Source: Kitasatospora aureofaciens (lineage in GTDB: Bacteria; Actinomycetota; Actinomycetes; Streptomycetales; Streptomycetaceae). From it: 64,000 bases of DNA. The notes beneath the pieces were generated by a model. That model was not told the origin of the DNA. It was given only the letters and a program-made list of their open reading frames with translations, and did not search any database. Position numbers and translations under genes: made by a program. The first letter of the stretch is position 1. Each line of letters opens with the position of its first letter. Of the stretch, positions 45,953 to 54,399 are shown in pieces. Location of the stretch: assembly GCA_000720845.1 (NCBI GenBank), contig JODU01000013.1:1-64000 (forward strand). Reading direction: 5' to 3'.

Positions 45953-46786
45953 ATGTGCCGATGGCTCGCCTACTCGGGGACACCCGTACTCCTGGAGTCC
46001 CTTCTCTACCAGCCCGAGCACTCGCTCATCGACCAGAGCCTGCATGCCCGCATGGGCGTCGAGACGACGAACGGGGACGGGTTCGGCGTCGGCTGGTTCG
46101 GGCCGGAGATGCAGACACCCGCGATCGTCCGGGAGGTCGGACCGGCCTGGAGCAACCGCAACCTGCGGGAGATCGCGGGCCATGTCCGCTCCCCCCTGTT
46201 CTTCGCGCACATCCGGGCCTCGACGGGCAGCCCCGTGCAGCAGACCAACTGCCATCCCTTCCGCCACGGCCGCTGGATGTGGATGCACAACGGCGCGATC
46301 GCCGAGTTCCACCGGCTGCGCCGGGACCTGGCGCTGGCCGTCGATCCGCACCTGTTCCTCGACATCGAGGGGTCGACGGACTCGGAGATGATGTTCTACC
46401 TGGCGCTCACGCTCGGCCTTCAGGACGACCCTCCCGCCGCCGTGGCCCGGATGGCGGGGCTGGTGGAGGAGATCGGCCACGAGCACGGCGTGGAGTTCCC
46501 GCTGCAGATGACGGTGGCCGTGACCGAGGGACGCCGCCTGTGGGTCTTCCGCTATTCCAGCCAGGCCCAGTCCCGGTCGCTCTACTACAGCAGCCGGGTG
46601 GAGAGCCTGCGCGCGCTGCATCCCTCGTTGCCCTTCCTCAAGGATGCCTCCGACAGCACCCGCCTGATCGTGTCGGAGCCCCTGGGCGACCTGCCCGGGG
46701 TGTGGAACAAGGTGCCCGAGAGCAGCTACGGCGTCGTCCAGCCGGAGGGGGACGCCCTGCTCCCCTTCGTTCCCCGCCAGCCGTGA
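45953..46786 (+). CDS. Class II glutamine amidotransferase (YafJ/EgtC-like)
   Basis: A 277-residue N-terminal-nucleophile hydrolase. Cys2 after the initiator Met is the expected nucleophile (M-C-R-W-L-A-Y). Other family motifs are T-N-G-D-G-F-G-V-G-W-F, H-I-R-A-S-T, C-H-P-F and M-H-N-G-A-I-A-E-F. Such enzymes cleave gamma-glutamyl amides: EgtC removes glutamate from the ergothioneine intermediate. With the GCS2 ligase next door, a made-then-removed gamma-glutamyl group is an attractive idea. The other ergothioneine genes (EgtB, EgtD, EgtE) are not here. GGGAGG precedes the ATG. Confidence 0.87.
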   Translation: MCRWLAYSGTPVLLESLLYQPEHSLIDQSLHARMGVETTNGDGFGVGWFGPEMQTPAIVREVGPAWSNRNLREIAGHVRSPLFFAHIRASTGSPVQQTNCHPFRHGRWMWMHNGAIAEFHRLRRDLALAVDPHLFLDIEGSTDSEMMFYLALTLGLQDDPPAAVARMAGLVEEIGHEHGVEFPLQMTVAVTEGRRLWVFRYSSQAQSRSLYYSSRVESLRALHPSLPFLKDASDSTRLIVSEPLGDLPGVWNKVPESSYGVVQPEGDALLPFVPRQP

Positions 46787-46791
46787 GCCGG

Positions 46792-46820
46792 TTGACACGG
46801 ACGGGCGAAGATCACACAAT
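46792..46820 (+). promoter_or_regulatory. Near-consensus leaderless promoter
   Basis: A perfect -35 TTGACA (46792-46797), exactly 17 bases, CACAAT (46815-46820), then seven bases to the ATG at 46828. It is the best promoter match in the window. Confidence 0.68.
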
Positions 46821-46827
46821 CGGTGAC

Positions 46828-46908
46828 ATGACCACATACCGGTTCGGCACCATCGCGGAGTGTCCCCGCGTGCCCGAGCGGACCGGATGTGAGCGCTCCG
46901 GCCTTTAA
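46828..46908 (+). CDS. 26-residue leaderless small ORF
   Basis: A short ORF starting M-T-T-Y-R-F-G-T-I-A-E-C-P and ending in a TAA, with two cysteines (positions 12 and 21) and four arginines. Its ATG is seven bases after the -10 of a near-consensus promoter, so the transcript very likely begins with this codon and the peptide would be made. It has no hydrophobic segment. It ends 174 bases before the TauD-type dioxygenase, so it may be a leader peptide for that gene or an independent microprotein. I recognise no homologue. Confidence 0.45.
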   Translation: MTTYRFGTIAECPRVPERTGCERSGL

Positions 46909-47082
46909 CGGCCCTCTTCGCACCGACCGTCCGACGCCCGTCGCGTCGTAGCCGTCGGCATTGCCTCCGGGTCCACGACCCGTCGCACCCGTAGCACCCT
47001 CGTTTCCCCGGCCGTCCGGCGGTGACCTCGCGCACCCCCCGGCCGGATGTCACGCGTACCGTCTCTCCAGGGGAGGACTCCC

Positions 47083-48021
47083 ATGTCCGTCACGTCCGTC
47101 GGTCCGAGCACCGTCCTGCGCGAAGCGCGCACCCCGGGGGACGGGATCTACGAGGGCCGGCGCACCCTGCGCCGGCTGCCCGAGGGCTGGCGGGACCGGC
47201 CCTACGAACACTTCGAGGTCGTCCCGCAGGCGCGCACCATCGGCGCCGAACTCCGGGGCGTCGACCTCTCGCGTCCGCTCACCCCGGTGCTGCGGGAGGA
47301 GTTGAACCGCGCCCTGCTGGAGTGGAAGGTGCTGTTCTTCCGCGCCCAGCACCTCACCTCCGAGCAGCAGCGCGACTTCGCCCGGAACTGGGGCGAGTTG
47401 GAGACCAACCCGCTGCTCGCCGCCGGTTCCAGCGACGACGTCGTCCGGTTCGCCAAGGGCGCCGGGGCCGCACCGACGTACGAGAACGTGTGGCACACCG
47501 ACGTCACCTTCCGCGAGCGCCCCGCGCTCGGCGCCGTGCTCCAGCTGCGCGAGGTCCCGCCGTTCGGCGGCGACACGATGTGGGCGGACATGGCGGCTGC
47601 CTACGACAACCTGCCCCGGGAGGTGAAGGACCGCGTCGACGGTGCGCGCGCCGTGCACGACTTCATCCCGGGTTTCGCACGGTTCTACGGACCCGAGCGG
47701 CTGCTGCCGCACCAGGACCTGTTCCCGCCCGTGGAGCACCCGGTCGTCCGCACGCATCCGGAGACGGGGCGGCGCCTGCTGTTCGTCAACACGTCCTTCA
47801 CCACGCACATCACCGGCATGGACCGCGACGAGAGCGACCGGCTGCTGCGGTTCCTGTTCCAGCAGGCGCACGTGCCCGAGTACCAGGTGCGCTGGCGCTG
47901 GCAGCCCGGCGACATCGCCTTCTGGGACAACCGGGCCACGCAGCACTACGCGGTGGGCGACTACGGGTCCGAGCGGCGGGTCGCCGAGCGGGTCGCCATC
48001 GAGGGCGACCGGCCCTTCTGA
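47083..48021 (+). CDS. TauD/TfdA-family 2-oxoglutarate-dependent dioxygenase
   Basis: A 312-residue Fe(II)/2-oxoglutarate oxygenase. The HxD iron motif is in W-H-T-D-V-T-F near residue 133, the distal His in T-Q-H-Y-A-V near residue 287 and the 2-oxoglutarate Arg in R-V-A-E-R-V near the end. The start of the fold, I-G-A-E-L-R-G-V-D-L-S-R-P-L, is typical of TauD and alkylsulfatase AtsK. These release sulfite or sulfate from taurine, sulfonates or alkyl sulfates; other TfdA-type substrates are possible. GGGGAGGA before ATG 47083 is better than the in-frame ATG at 47047. A small leaderless ORF precedes it and a strong terminator follows. Confidence 0.9.
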   Translation: MSVTSVGPSTVLREARTPGDGIYEGRRTLRRLPEGWRDRPYEHFEVVPQARTIGAELRGVDLSRPLTPVLREELNRALLEWKVLFFRAQHLTSEQQRDFARNWGELETNPLLAAGSSDDVVRFAKGAGAAPTYENVWHTDVTFRERPALGAVLQLREVPPFGGDTMWADMAAAYDNLPREVKDRVDGARAVHDFIPGFARFYGPERLLPHQDLFPPVEHPVVRTHPETGRRLLFVNTSFTTHITGMDRDESDRLLRFLFQQAHVPEYQVRWRWQPGDIAFWDNRATQHYAVGDYGSERRVAERVAIEGDRPF

Positions 48022-48031
48022 TCCCGCGCGT

Positions 48032-48067
48032 CCGGGGCCGGAGGCGGCAGGGCACCTCCGGCCCCGG
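48032..48067. terminator. Bidirectional terminator between dioxygenase and GH2 genes
   Basis: CCGGGGCCGGAGG (48032-48044) pairs perfectly with CCTCCGGCCCCGG (48055-48067) around a ten-base loop. Confidence 0.88.
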
Positions 48068-48072
48068 CCCCG

Positions 48073-49893
48073 CTATGCCTCCGGCTCCTCAATGGCCGCC
48101 GGGCGCAGCTGGGCTGCGCGGACCCGGGCGACGTCGAGCTTCTCGCCCCGGTCGAAGCGGTAGATGCCGTTCTGCTCCTGGAAGACGTCGGTCAACTGGG
48201 TGTAGCAGTAGCCGAACATGTCACGGTCGCCGAGCAGGACCCCGGTGAGTCCGCTGAACCGCTCGTGGAACTCGTCCTCGTTCCGCACGCGTTCCCCGTA
48301 GCCCCAGGAGACGGTGCGGTCCTCGCCCGAGCGGTCGGCGGCCGCCTCGGGGTCCCACCAGATGCCGCCGAACTCGCTGACGAAGTACGGCTGGCCCCGG
48401 TAGGGCTGGGAGTAGGCGGCACCGCTCTCGTGCGCGTTGACGTAGGGCGCGTCCTTGGCGAGACCGGACATCAACTGCCGGAAGGCGGCGGGGTCCTGCT
48501 CGTAGTTGTGGGAGTCGTAGATGTCCGTCTCGGCGACCCGGTGGGCGTACCCGGAGGCGTCAACGACCGGGCGGGTGGTGTCCATGGCCTTGGTGGCCAG
48601 GAACATCGCGCGGGTCACGTCGTCGAGCTGGGTCATGCGGTCGTGCAGCTTCTGGTACGTCTCGTTGAGCGGGCACCAGCCGATGATCGAGGGGTGTGAG
48701 TAGTCGCGCTCCAGCGCCTCCAGCCACTGGGCGACGTAGGAGGCGTCGGGCTTCTGGTTGTCGCCCGAGGAGCCGCCCGTCTCGCAGCCCCAGTCGCCGA
48801 ACTCGCCCCACACCAGGTAGCCGAGGCGGTCGGCGTGGTGGAGGAAGCGCTCCTCGAAGACCTTCTGGTGGAGCCGGGCACCGTTGAAGCCGGCCGCCAT
48901 CGCCAGCTCGATGTCCCGCACCAGGGCCTCGTCGCTCGGCGCGGTCATCAGCCCGTCCGGGTACCAGCCCTGGTCGAGGACGAGCCGCTGGAAGACCGGA
49001 CGCCCGTTGAGCAGGACGGCCTTGCCGCGCAGGCCGACGGCACGCAGTCCGGCGTAGCTCTCGGCACTGTCGACCACCTCTCCGGCGGCGTCGAGCAGCT
49101 CCAGGCGCAGGTCGTACAGGTGCGGGTCCTCGGGTCCCCACTCGCGCCGCCGGTCGTCCGGCACCGGCAGGTGCAGACGCGGGGCGAGGTCGAGGTCGGC
49201 GCGCGCCTCGGCGCGGCTCACCTCGCCGTCGGCGTCGCTGAGGACCGCGCGTACCCGGTGTCCCGGGCGGTTGCCGGACAGGGGCAGTTCGAGGTGGAAG
49301 GCTGAGCCGGCCAGGTCGGGGGTGATCCGGGGGCGGCGCAGGTGCGTGACGGGGACGGGCTCCAGCCAGACGGTCTGCCAGATGCCGGTCACCCGGGTGT
49401 AGTTGCAGTCGTGGTTGGCGTACTGGACCGCCTGCTTGCCGCGCGCCTGCGGGCCGGACCTGGGGTCGCGGGCCCGCACGGTGATCACGACCTCCTCCTC
49501 CGCCCCGGCGATGTCGCCGAGGTCGGCGGTGAAGGGGGTGAAGCCGCCGCGGTGCCGGGCGACCTCCTTGCCGTCGGCCCACACGGTGGTGTCGTGGTCG
49601 ACGGCGCCGAAGTGCAGCAGGACGCGGCGTCCGGCCCAGGCGGCGGGCAGGGTGAGGGCCCGCCGGTACCAGACGGCCTCCAGGAAGTCGGTGTCCCCGA
49701 TGCCGGACAGCTCGGACTCGGGCGGGAAGGGGACGAGGATTTCCTCACGCAGCTCGCGGTCGAGCAACCCGCGTTCGAGGCCGCTGTCCCCGCGGTCGGT
49801 CTCGAACTGCCATGCACCGTTCAGGTTGAGCCAGTCGGGGCGCACGAACTGCGGTCGCGGGTACTCCGGGCGCGGTACGGAGTGAGTGGGCAC
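48073..49893 (-). CDS. GH2-family glycoside hydrolase
   Basis: A 606-residue beta-galactosidase/glucuronidase-like GH2 enzyme. A sugar-binding jelly-roll domain covers residues 15-175 (L-N-G-A-W-Q-F, W-A-D-G-K-E-V-A-R-H-R-G-G-F-T-P-F). An immunoglobulin-like domain follows to about 285, then the TIM barrel. The acid/base Glu is in G-W-C-P-L-N-E-T-Y near residue 407 and the nucleophile Glu probably in Y-F-V-S-E-F-G-G near residue 508. There is no signal peptide, so it should act on imported oligosaccharides. The GTG start has TGGAG seven bases upstream. It is the last gene of the LacI-controlled importer operon. Confidence 0.92.
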   Translation of the reverse strand: MPTHSVPRPEYPRPQFVRPDWLNLNGAWQFETDRGDSGLERGLLDRELREEILVPFPPESELSGIGDTDFLEAVWYRRALTLPAAWAGRRVLLHFGAVDHDTTVWADGKEVARHRGGFTPFTADLGDIAGAEEEVVITVRARDPRSGPQARGKQAVQYANHDCNYTRVTGIWQTVWLEPVPVTHLRRPRITPDLAGSAFHLELPLSGNRPGHRVRAVLSDADGEVSRAEARADLDLAPRLHLPVPDDRRREWGPEDPHLYDLRLELLDAAGEVVDSAESYAGLRAVGLRGKAVLLNGRPVFQRLVLDQGWYPDGLMTAPSDEALVRDIELAMAAGFNGARLHQKVFEERFLHHADRLGYLVWGEFGDWGCETGGSSGDNQKPDASYVAQWLEALERDYSHPSIIGWCPLNETYQKLHDRMTQLDDVTRAMFLATKAMDTTRPVVDASGYAHRVAETDIYDSHNYEQDPAAFRQLMSGLAKDAPYVNAHESGAAYSQPYRGQPYFVSEFGGIWWDPEAAADRSGEDRTVSWGYGERVRNEDEFHERFSGLTGVLLGDRDMFGYCYTQLTDVFQEQNGIYRFDRGEKLDVARVRAAQLRPAAIEEPEA

Positions 49894-49959
49894 ACATGCT
49901 CCAGTCGATCGGTGGGCCGGGCGCGCGAACGCCGAGCCCGTGGGTACAGCTGGTCGGGT

Positions 49960-50859
49960 TCAGGAACCGCCGAGGCCGGTGGTGGCGACGGAGTTGACGA
50001 TGCGGCGCTGGAAGAGGAGGAAGACCACGATCAGCGGCAGCGCGGCCAGCAGGGCGGAGGCCATGGACTGGGCGTACTGGATGCCGTAGGCGTCCTTGAC
50101 GGTGGCCAGGCCCACCGGGAGGGTCATCAGGTCGGGGTCGTTGGTGACGATGAACGGCCACATGAAGTTGTTCCAGGCGCCGATGAAGACGAAGATCGCC
50201 ACCGCGGCCACGATCGGCCGTGAGAGCGGCAGGACGATCGACCGGAAGACCCGCAGCTCGGATGCCCCGTCAATCCGGGCCGCCTCCTCCAGCTCCCTGG
50301 GGATGGCGTCGAAGAACCGCTTGAGGATGAACACCATCATCGGCGCGACGACCTGCGGCAGGATGACCGCCGCGTAGGTGTCGACCAGGTTGAACAGGGT
50401 CATCTGGTCGAACAGCGGCACGACGAGCAGTTGCGGAGGGACCATGATGGCGGCCACGGTGACGCCGAGCAGCGCTCGGCGGCCGCGGAAGGTGCCGCGG
50501 GAGAAGCCGTAGGCCGCGAGGGTGGAGACCGCGACGGTGATGAGCGTGACCAGGCCGGCGATCAGGAAGCTGTTGAAGGCCCAGACGGTGACGTGCCCGC
50601 GTTCCAGTATCTGCTGGTAGGCGTCCAGGGTGAAGGCGCCCTTGAACGGGGACAGCCCGGTGGTGTTGATGTCCTCCTCGCTCTGCACCGAGGTGATGAC
50701 CGCCCAGACGAACGGCAGCAGCCAGACGACGGCGAGGACGACGAGCGCGGTCCCGGCCAGGACGCGGGGCAGTCTTCCGTGGCCGAGGAGCAGGGGCGAG
50801 CCGGCCGCCTCGCGGGGTGGACGGCGCCGGGAACGGAGGGCGGTGGCGGTGGCGGACAC
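49960..50859 (-). CDS. Carbohydrate ABC transporter permease, MalG type
   Basis: A 299-residue sugar importer permease with six helices after a 35-residue Arg-rich tail. The EAA coupling motif reads E-L-E-E-A-A-R-I-D-G-A-S-E-L near residue 200, the MalG form. The GTG start lies three bases after the partner permease stop and has GGGAGGA seven bases upstream. No ATPase gene is present in the operon, as usual for Streptomyces sugar importers that share the MsiK ATPase. Confidence 0.93.
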   Translation of the reverse strand: MSATATALRSRRRPPREAAGSPLLLGHGRLPRVLAGTALVVLAVVWLLPFVWAVITSVQSEEDINTTGLSPFKGAFTLDAYQQILERGHVTVWAFNSFLIAGLVTLITVAVSTLAAYGFSRGTFRGRRALLGVTVAAIMVPPQLLVVPLFDQMTLFNLVDTYAAVILPQVVAPMMVFILKRFFDAIPRELEEAARIDGASELRVFRSIVLPLSRPIVAAVAIFVFIGAWNNFMWPFIVTNDPDLMTLPVGLATVKDAYGIQYAQSMASALLAALPLIVVFLLFQRRIVNSVATTGLGGS

Positions 50860-50861
50860 GG

Positions 50862-51803
50862 TCAGTCCTCCCGGCGGAAGAGGCGGAGCTGCACGAGCGA
50901 GACGAGGACGATCAGGGCGAAGAAGAGGTACGAGACGGCGGAGGCGTAGCCGAGGCGGTAGCCGGTGAAGCCGACGTCGTAGACGTACTCGAGGACGGGC
51001 CGGGTGGAGCCGTTGGGTCCGCCCTTGGTGAGGATGTAGATCTGGTCGAACACCTTGAGGGAGGCCAGGACCTGGAGCATGGCCACCAGGCCGGTGGTCC
51101 GGCGCAGCTGCGGCAGCGTGATGGACCACAGGCGGCGCCAGGCGCCGGCCCCGTCGAGCGCCGCCGCCTCGTCGAAGGTGGTGGGCAGGGACTGGAGCGC
51201 CGCGAGGTAGAGCAGGAAGTTGAAGCCCACCGTCCACCAGACGGTGAGGGCGGCCACCGACCACATGGCGACGGACTCGTCGGACAGCCAGCCGACGGGT
51301 GCCATGCCGAGGGTGTCCAGGAGCTGGTTGGCCATGCCCAGTTCCGGCTGGTAGAGCCAGGTCCAGATCATGGTCACGACGGTCACGGGCAGCAGGTACG
51401 GGGCGAAGAACGACAGGCGCCACGCCCACTGCCCGGCGAGCCCGCTGTGCACCAGCAGGGCCATCGCGAGCGCGACCAGCACCAGCGGAACGCTGGAGAT
51501 GACGGTGAAGAAGACGGTGTTGCCGAGGCTGCTCCACACGTCCGGGTCGCCGAACGCCTCGGTGTAGTTGTCGAAGCCGACGAAGCTCGTGTCGCGCAGG
51601 GCGAGCGAGCTGTCGGTGAAGCTCATCCAGAGCCCCTGCACGATCGGCCAGACCATGAAGAGGCCGAACACCAGCAGGAACGGCAGGACGAACACGAGCC
51701 CGTTGCCGGTGCGTATGCGGCCGAGGGCGGTGCGGCGGCCGCCCGGGGGAACCGCGGGCGGGGTGGTCCGCTCCTCGGCGCCGAGGGGTGCGGTGGTGGT
51801 CAC
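50862..51803 (-). CDS. Carbohydrate ABC transporter permease, MalF type
   Basis: A 313-residue permease with six or more helices, starting with L-V-F-V-L-P-F-L-L-V-F-G-L-F-M-V-W-P. The coupling loop is F-D-E-A-A-A-L-D-G-A-G-A-W near residue 213. The GTG at 51803 has AGGAG eight bases upstream. A GTG three codons earlier (51812) is also in frame but has the purine run too close. It pairs with the MalG-type gene next to it and the binding protein 21 bases upstream. Confidence 0.92.
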   Translation of the reverse strand: MTTTAPLGAEERTTPPAVPPGGRRTALGRIRTGNGLVFVLPFLLVFGLFMVWPIVQGLWMSFTDSSLALRDTSFVGFDNYTEAFGDPDVWSSLGNTVFFTVISSVPLVLVALAMALLVHSGLAGQWAWRLSFFAPYLLPVTVVTMIWTWLYQPELGMANQLLDTLGMAPVGWLSDESVAMWSVAALTVWWTVGFNFLLYLAALQSLPTTFDEAAALDGAGAWRRLWSITLPQLRRTTGLVAMLQVLASLKVFDQIYILTKGGPNGSTRPVLEYVYDVGFTGYRLGYASAVSYLFFALIVLVSLVQLRLFRRED

Positions 51804-51824
51804 GTCGGTCACTCCTGTCGCTGG

Positions 51825-53198
51825 TCAGGCCACCGGGTTGGGCTGGCGCAGCAGCGAGTCCGCCTCGCGGACCATCTGCCGCACCGCCTTCTCGGGGGTG
51901 GTGTTGCCCAGCAGCGCCGACTGGAGCGGCTGGCACATCCGGTTCTGGAAGTTCGAACCGGCGCCCGCGAACCAGTTGGGCGGGTCGAGGACCGCCACCT
52001 TCGCGGCGTCGGCGTAGGAGGACTGGGGTTCGAGGGCGGCGTACTGCGGCTTCGCGAGGACGGGCCGGTACGCGGGGATGTGGCCGGCGCTCGCCCAGGT
52101 GAGGCTCTGCTTGAGGATCTGGGCGACGTACCGGTGGGCCTCGCGGCGCCGGGCCGGGTCGGGGCTGTCCTGGTGCGGGAGGACGAAGCTGTGGCTGTCG
52201 GTGTAGACGGCCGGCTTGTCGAAGACCTGCGGGAAGGGCGCGGCGCCCAGCTCCAGGCCGGACTTCTTCAGCGTCGGCAGCTCCCACTCGCCGAGCATCG
52301 CCATGCCGCCGCGTCCACTGCTGAAGGCGGCCAGCGCGCCGTTGTAGTCCAGGTTGTTGGGGTTGGTCTTCCCGTCGAAGAGGCGCGTCATGAGGGTGAC
52401 GACGCGTACGGCGGCGTCGACGTCGATCTTCGCGGGGCCGCCGTCGGGCAGGTCGAACGCGGCGCCGGTCTGCGCGTAGAGGCCGGCGAACAGACGCCAG
52501 TTCTGTGCCGTGTCGGTGACGTGGCCGAACAGGATGCCCGACTCCCCGGTCGCCGCTGCCAGGGCCTTGCCGGCCTCCAGCAGGGCCTCGGGCGAGCCCA
52601 TGGGCGCCAGTTCGCCGGAGGGGTCCAGGAGCCCGGCCCGCTCGGCGGCCTTCTTGTCGTAGAACACGATGAAGGGGTGGACGTCCAGCGGGATCGCGTA
52701 GACGGTCCCCTCGTGCCGGGTGCGCGACCACACGGCCGGGGTGAAGTCCTTCTCCGTCACTCCGTACTCGGCGAGCAGGTCCAGGTCGAAGGCGTCCACC
52801 AGGCCGCCGGGCGCGTAGCCCGCCAGCCGGGACAGGTGCATGGCGGCCACGTCGGAGGCCCGGCCGCCGGCCGCGGACATGGCGAGCTTGGTGTAGTACG
52901 ACGGCCCCCAGTCCAGGATCGTACGGTCGACGTCGAAGCCCTTGGCTCCCCCGGCCCCCTTGGACACGGCCTCGATCATGTCGTCCATGAGCATGCCGTC
53001 GCCGCCCTGGAAGAGGTCCCAGACGCTCAGCGCGGACGCCCCCGAGGCCGAGGCCGGTGAGGTGCAGCCGGACAGCGGGCCCGCGGCGAGCAGGGCTCCC
53101 GCTCCGGCCATGGCGTTGCGCAGCAGCCGACGGCGGCTGGGGCGGCGCACCGGGTCGGACACGGCCAACGCCCCCTGGGCAGGCAAACGGGAACTCAT
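51825..53198 (-). CDS. Carbohydrate ABC substrate-binding lipoprotein
   Basis: A 457-residue extracellular sugar-binding protein. The signal carries a twin-arginine motif (R-R-R-L-L-R-N) and a lipobox L-S-G-C near residue 45, so it may be a Tat-exported lipoprotein. The mature protein is of the SBP_bac_1 type (L-S-V-W-D-L-F-Q-G-G-D near the start, G-G-M-A-M-L-G-E-W-E in the middle). GAAAGG eight bases before the ATG supports the start. Its promoter contains a TACATCGATGTA operator, so it is repressed by the divergent LacI regulator. The GH2 and GH43 partners suggest a plant-cell-wall oligosaccharide. Confidence 0.92.
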   Translation of the reverse strand: MSSRLPAQGALAVSDPVRRPSRRRLLRNAMAGAGALLAAGPLSGCTSPASASGASALSVWDLFQGGDGMLMDDMIEAVSKGAGGAKGFDVDRTILDWGPSYYTKLAMSAAGGRASDVAAMHLSRLAGYAPGGLVDAFDLDLLAEYGVTEKDFTPAVWSRTRHEGTVYAIPLDVHPFIVFYDKKAAERAGLLDPSGELAPMGSPEALLEAGKALAAATGESGILFGHVTDTAQNWRLFAGLYAQTGAAFDLPDGGPAKIDVDAAVRVVTLMTRLFDGKTNPNNLDYNGALAAFSSGRGGMAMLGEWELPTLKKSGLELGAAPFPQVFDKPAVYTDSHSFVLPHQDSPDPARRREAHRYVAQILKQSLTWASAGHIPAYRPVLAKPQYAALEPQSSYADAAKVAVLDPPNWFAGAGSNFQNRMCQPLQSALLGNTTPEKAVRQMVREADSLLRQPNPVA

Positions 53199-53237
53199 CG
53201 CGGACCTTTCGACGGCCGGAGCTCATGCGGTGGCTAG

Positions 53238-53266
53238 TTTTTACATCGATGTACATTGGCTGTAAA
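53238..53266 (-). promoter_or_regulatory. Promoter and LacI operator of the sugar importer operon
   Basis: On the minus strand TTTACA (53261-53266), 17 bases, TAAAAA (53238-53243). The perfect 12-base palindrome TACATCGATGTA (53242-53253) fills the -10 side of the spacer. The same palindrome recurs before the GH43 gene, so this is a LacI-type operator that would block transcription. Confidence 0.8.
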
Positions 53267-53352
53267 GAGCCGGGGGAAAGTGGACCTGTACCGAAGCCCT
53301 CCCTGTACCGGGACATAGACTCGGGCAGCGCGGAAGAGGCAGGGAGGTCTCG

Positions 53353-54396
53353 GTGGCACGGCCCAGGATCAAGGACGTCGCACGTCACGCGGGCGTCTCG
53401 GAGAAGACGGTGTCCAATGTCATCAACGACTACGCCCATGTCTCCGACCGGACCAGGCAGGTGGTGCGCGAGGCCATCGAACACCTCGGCTACCGGGTCA
53501 ACCTGGCCGGCCGTCATCTGCGCAAGGGCAGAACCGGCATCATCGCGCTGGTCGTCCCGGAGCTGGACATACCGTACTTCGCGGAGCTGGCCCGGCATGT
53601 CATCCGCGAGGCCGAGGAGCGGTCCCTGACGGTCCTGATCCACCAGTCCGGGGCGGACCGTGCCCACGAGCTGGCGGCGCTGGCCGGGTTCGGCTCCACG
53701 TTCGTGGACGGGATCATCCTCAGTCCGCTGGCGCTCACCGCCGACGACCTGCGGGACCGCACGGGTTTCCCGCCCACGGTGCTGCTCGGGGAGCTGCTGG
53801 AGGAGGGCGCGGACCACGTGGCCATCGACAACGAGAGCGCCGCGCGCGAGGCGACCCGCCATCTGCTCGGGCTCGGGCGCCGCAGCATCCTCGCCGTGGG
53901 CGGGCGCGACGACTCGGGTCTGGGGACGGCCGAGGCCCGCACCCGGGGCTACCGTGCCGCGCTGGCGGAGGCGGGCATCGCCTACGATCCGGCCGCACTG
54001 CTGCCGGTCGGCTCCTTCCGGATGCCCGACGGTGCGCGGGCCGTGGCGCGGGCACTGGAGGAGGGCGCGCGGCCCGACGCGTTGCTCTGCCTGAACGACC
54101 AGCTGGCGCTGGGTGCGTTGCGCGCCCTGCACGAGCACGGGGTGTCGGTGCCCGAGGAGGTCGCGGTGATCGGCTTCGACGACGTGGAGGGCGGGAGGTT
54201 CAGCGTCCCGACGCTGAGCACGGTGGCGCCGGACAAGGCGGCGGTGGCCAAGGTCGCCGTACAGCTGCTCCAGCACCGCATCGAGGAGGCGACGGCGCCG
54301 GACGGTGCCGTGTCGGGGGTGCAGGCGCCCCAGGACCGCATCGTGGCCCACCGGCTCGTCCTGCGGGAGAGCACGGAGGGCCGCGAGCGGCGTTGA
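53353..54396 (+). CDS. LacI-family transcriptional regulator
   Basis: A 347-residue LacI/GalR repressor. The HTH and hinge occupy residues 1-58 (I-K-D-V-A-R-H-A-G-V-S-E-K-T-V-S-N-V and G-Y-R-V-N-L-A-G-R-H-L-R). The periplasmic-binding-like sugar domain follows. The C-terminal V-A-V-I-G-F-D-D-V-E is conserved. The GTG has GGGAGGT seven bases upstream. It is divergent from the sugar importer operon and converges on the GH43 gene, and both of those have TACATCGATGTA operators. It probably releases DNA on binding an arabinose- or galactose-containing sugar. Confidence 0.95.
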   Translation: MARPRIKDVARHAGVSEKTVSNVINDYAHVSDRTRQVVREAIEHLGYRVNLAGRHLRKGRTGIIALVVPELDIPYFAELARHVIREAEERSLTVLIHQSGADRAHELAALAGFGSTFVDGIILSPLALTADDLRDRTGFPPTVLLGELLEEGADHVAIDNESAAREATRHLLGLGRRSILAVGGRDDSGLGTAEARTRGYRAALAEAGIAYDPAALLPVGSFRMPDGARAVARALEEGARPDALLCLNDQLALGALRALHEHGVSVPEEVAVIGFDDVEGGRFSVPTLSTVAPDKAAVAKVAVQLLQHRIEEATAPDGAVSGVQAPQDRIVAHRLVLRESTEGRERR

Positions 54397-54399
54397 CGC

